From NCBI GenBank assembly GCA_025210525.1, contig JAOARP010000053.1, positions 124,001 to 188,000 of the forward strand: 64,000 nucleotides of DNA, written 5' to 3'. Position numbers and translations under genes: made by a program. Position 1 is the stretch's first letter; each line of letters opens with the position of its first letter. Shown here piece by piece: positions 63,482 to 64,000 of this stretch. Below the pieces are notes generated by a model. The model was not told where the DNA came from. It saw only the letters and a program-made list of their open reading frames with translations, and did not search any database. Source of the DNA: Marinisporobacter sp. Lineage in GTDB: Bacteria; Bacillota; Clostridia; Peptostreptococcales; Thermotaleaceae.

Positions 63482-64000
63482 CTATGGTTTGATTACTGCG
63501 TTAAACTTACATGCATCGAAGCATGCGCCACATTTGATACATCTACTTTGATCGATTACATGGGTTTCTTTTACTTTTCCGCTAATACAATCTACTGGAC
63601 AAACCTTTGCACAAGCTGTACAGCCTACGCATTTTTCTGAACTAATACTATATTTGGCAAGGGCTTTACATTCACCAGTAGGACAATGCTTATCCTTTAC
63701 ATGAGCAATATATTCATCCCAAAAATATTCAAGGGTACTTAAAACTGGATTCGGTGCAGTTTGTCCTAGTCCACAAAGTGAACCATCTTTTACCATATAG
63801 GATAATTGCTTCAAGGATTCTAAATCTTCCATAGTAGCTTTGCCCCTTGTGATTTTTGAAAGGAATTCATAAAGACGTTTTGTTCCTATACGACATGGCG
63901 TACATCTTCCACAAGATTCATCCATTGTAAATTCTAAATAGAACTTTGAAATGTTAACCATACAATTGGTTTCATCCATGACGATCATACCACCAGATCC
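63482..64000 (-). CDS. hydB: NuoF-like hydrogenase subunit HydB/HndC, partial
   Basis: This gene enters from the window edge; only its C-terminal 172 residues are present. The first visible residues [10 protein letters not shown] belong to the NuoF flavoprotein. The N3-type [4Fe-4S] motif [12 protein letters not shown] follows. The tail holds two ferredoxin clusters, [15 protein letters not shown] and [13 protein letters not shown], an extension typical of HydB/HndC. It is the NADH-oxidising FMN subunit. Twelve bases separate it from hydA. An in-frame ATG at 63988 is internal and not the start. Confidence 0.95.
   Translation of the reverse strand, partial: GSGGMIVMDETNCMVNISKFYLEFTMDESCGRCTPCRIGTKRLYEFLSKITRGKATMEDLESLKQLSYMVKDGSLCGLGQTAPNPVLSTLEYFWDEYIAHVKDKHCPTGECKALAKYSISSEKCVGCTACAKVCPVDCISGKVKETHVIDQSRCIKCGACFDACKFNAVIKP

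Overview
The window is AT-rich DNA with dense, short-spaced operons, strong Shine-Dalgarno sites and many intrinsic terminators. It encodes two spore-germination loci (GerA-type), an NADH-linked [FeFe] hydrogenase, CstA, S-layer-homology and lipobox proteins, a T-box leader and TTG/GTG starts. Together these point to an anaerobic, endospore-forming member of the Clostridia (Bacillota). I cannot fix the genus from sequence alone. No rRNA, tRNA, CRISPR array, prophage or transposase gene was seen, so this reads as chromosomal core and accessory DNA rather than a mobile element.

Layout. 0.2-6.8 kb: a MutT-like Nudix gene, then a two-component system (TCS1) divergent from a MacA-MacB-type ABC efflux operon, then tadA. 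6.8-12.8 kb: cardiolipin synthase, an orphan GerAB permease, an unknown gene with an apparent -1 frameshift, and a 7TM diguanylate cyclase. 13.0-18.8 kb: a second MacA/MacB-type efflux operon with a lipoprotein, convergent with its own TCS2. 19.0-22.4 kb: an OpuC-type osmoprotectant ABC operon plus a class I glutamine amidotransferase. 22.9-28.2 kb: a ComEC-like exported metallo-hydrolase with a DUF3006 partner, a DUF805 protein, a TetR-MATE operon and an SH3b-3D cell-wall protein. 28.3-32 kb: a gerB-gerC-gerA germinant receptor operon. 32-36 kb: a LytS/LytTR system with a CstA-type (probably pyruvate) transporter. 36-44 kb: a chemoreceptor, a FabH-like enzyme, UvsE, a T-box-controlled NSS amino-acid transporter, a radical SAM protein and a pyridoxal/pyridoxamine kinase. 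44.3-46.2 kb: ketopantoate reductase (PanG/DUF2520 type) and panB behind a structured leader. 46.4-52.2 kb: an APH-type kinase overlapping a 1608-residue HD / helical-repeat / NadD-like / GNAT-like / PRTase-like fusion. 52.3-55.5 kb: an EamA transporter with two radical SAM/SPASM-like enzymes. 55.7-61.7 kb: nitroreductase, a YcdB-SLH protein, a secreted protein, panD behind a second copy of the pan leader, and a soluble PAS chemoreceptor. 61.7-64 kb: hydA and the 3' part of its NuoF-like partner, which runs off the end.

How the parts work together. The best regulatory story is the pair of matching leaders at 44.28 and 59.65 kb. They share two conserved blocks about 65 nt apart, each able to fold into a bulged-A hairpin, and each is followed by an intrinsic terminator just before a pantothenate gene. 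This fits the known pan RNA motif and links the unlinked panG-panB and panD loci. Three further operator arrays can be read directly: 11-bp-phased repeats at the TCS1 and TCS2 target promoters, 21-bp-phased LytTR-type sites before cstA, and an 11-bp-phased TTACA array between panD and a secreted protein. The least understood coding material is the giant fusion with its overlapping kinase, the radical SAM pair with exporter, and the frameshifted 9.7-kb gene with a perfect A_AAA_AAC slippery heptamer.
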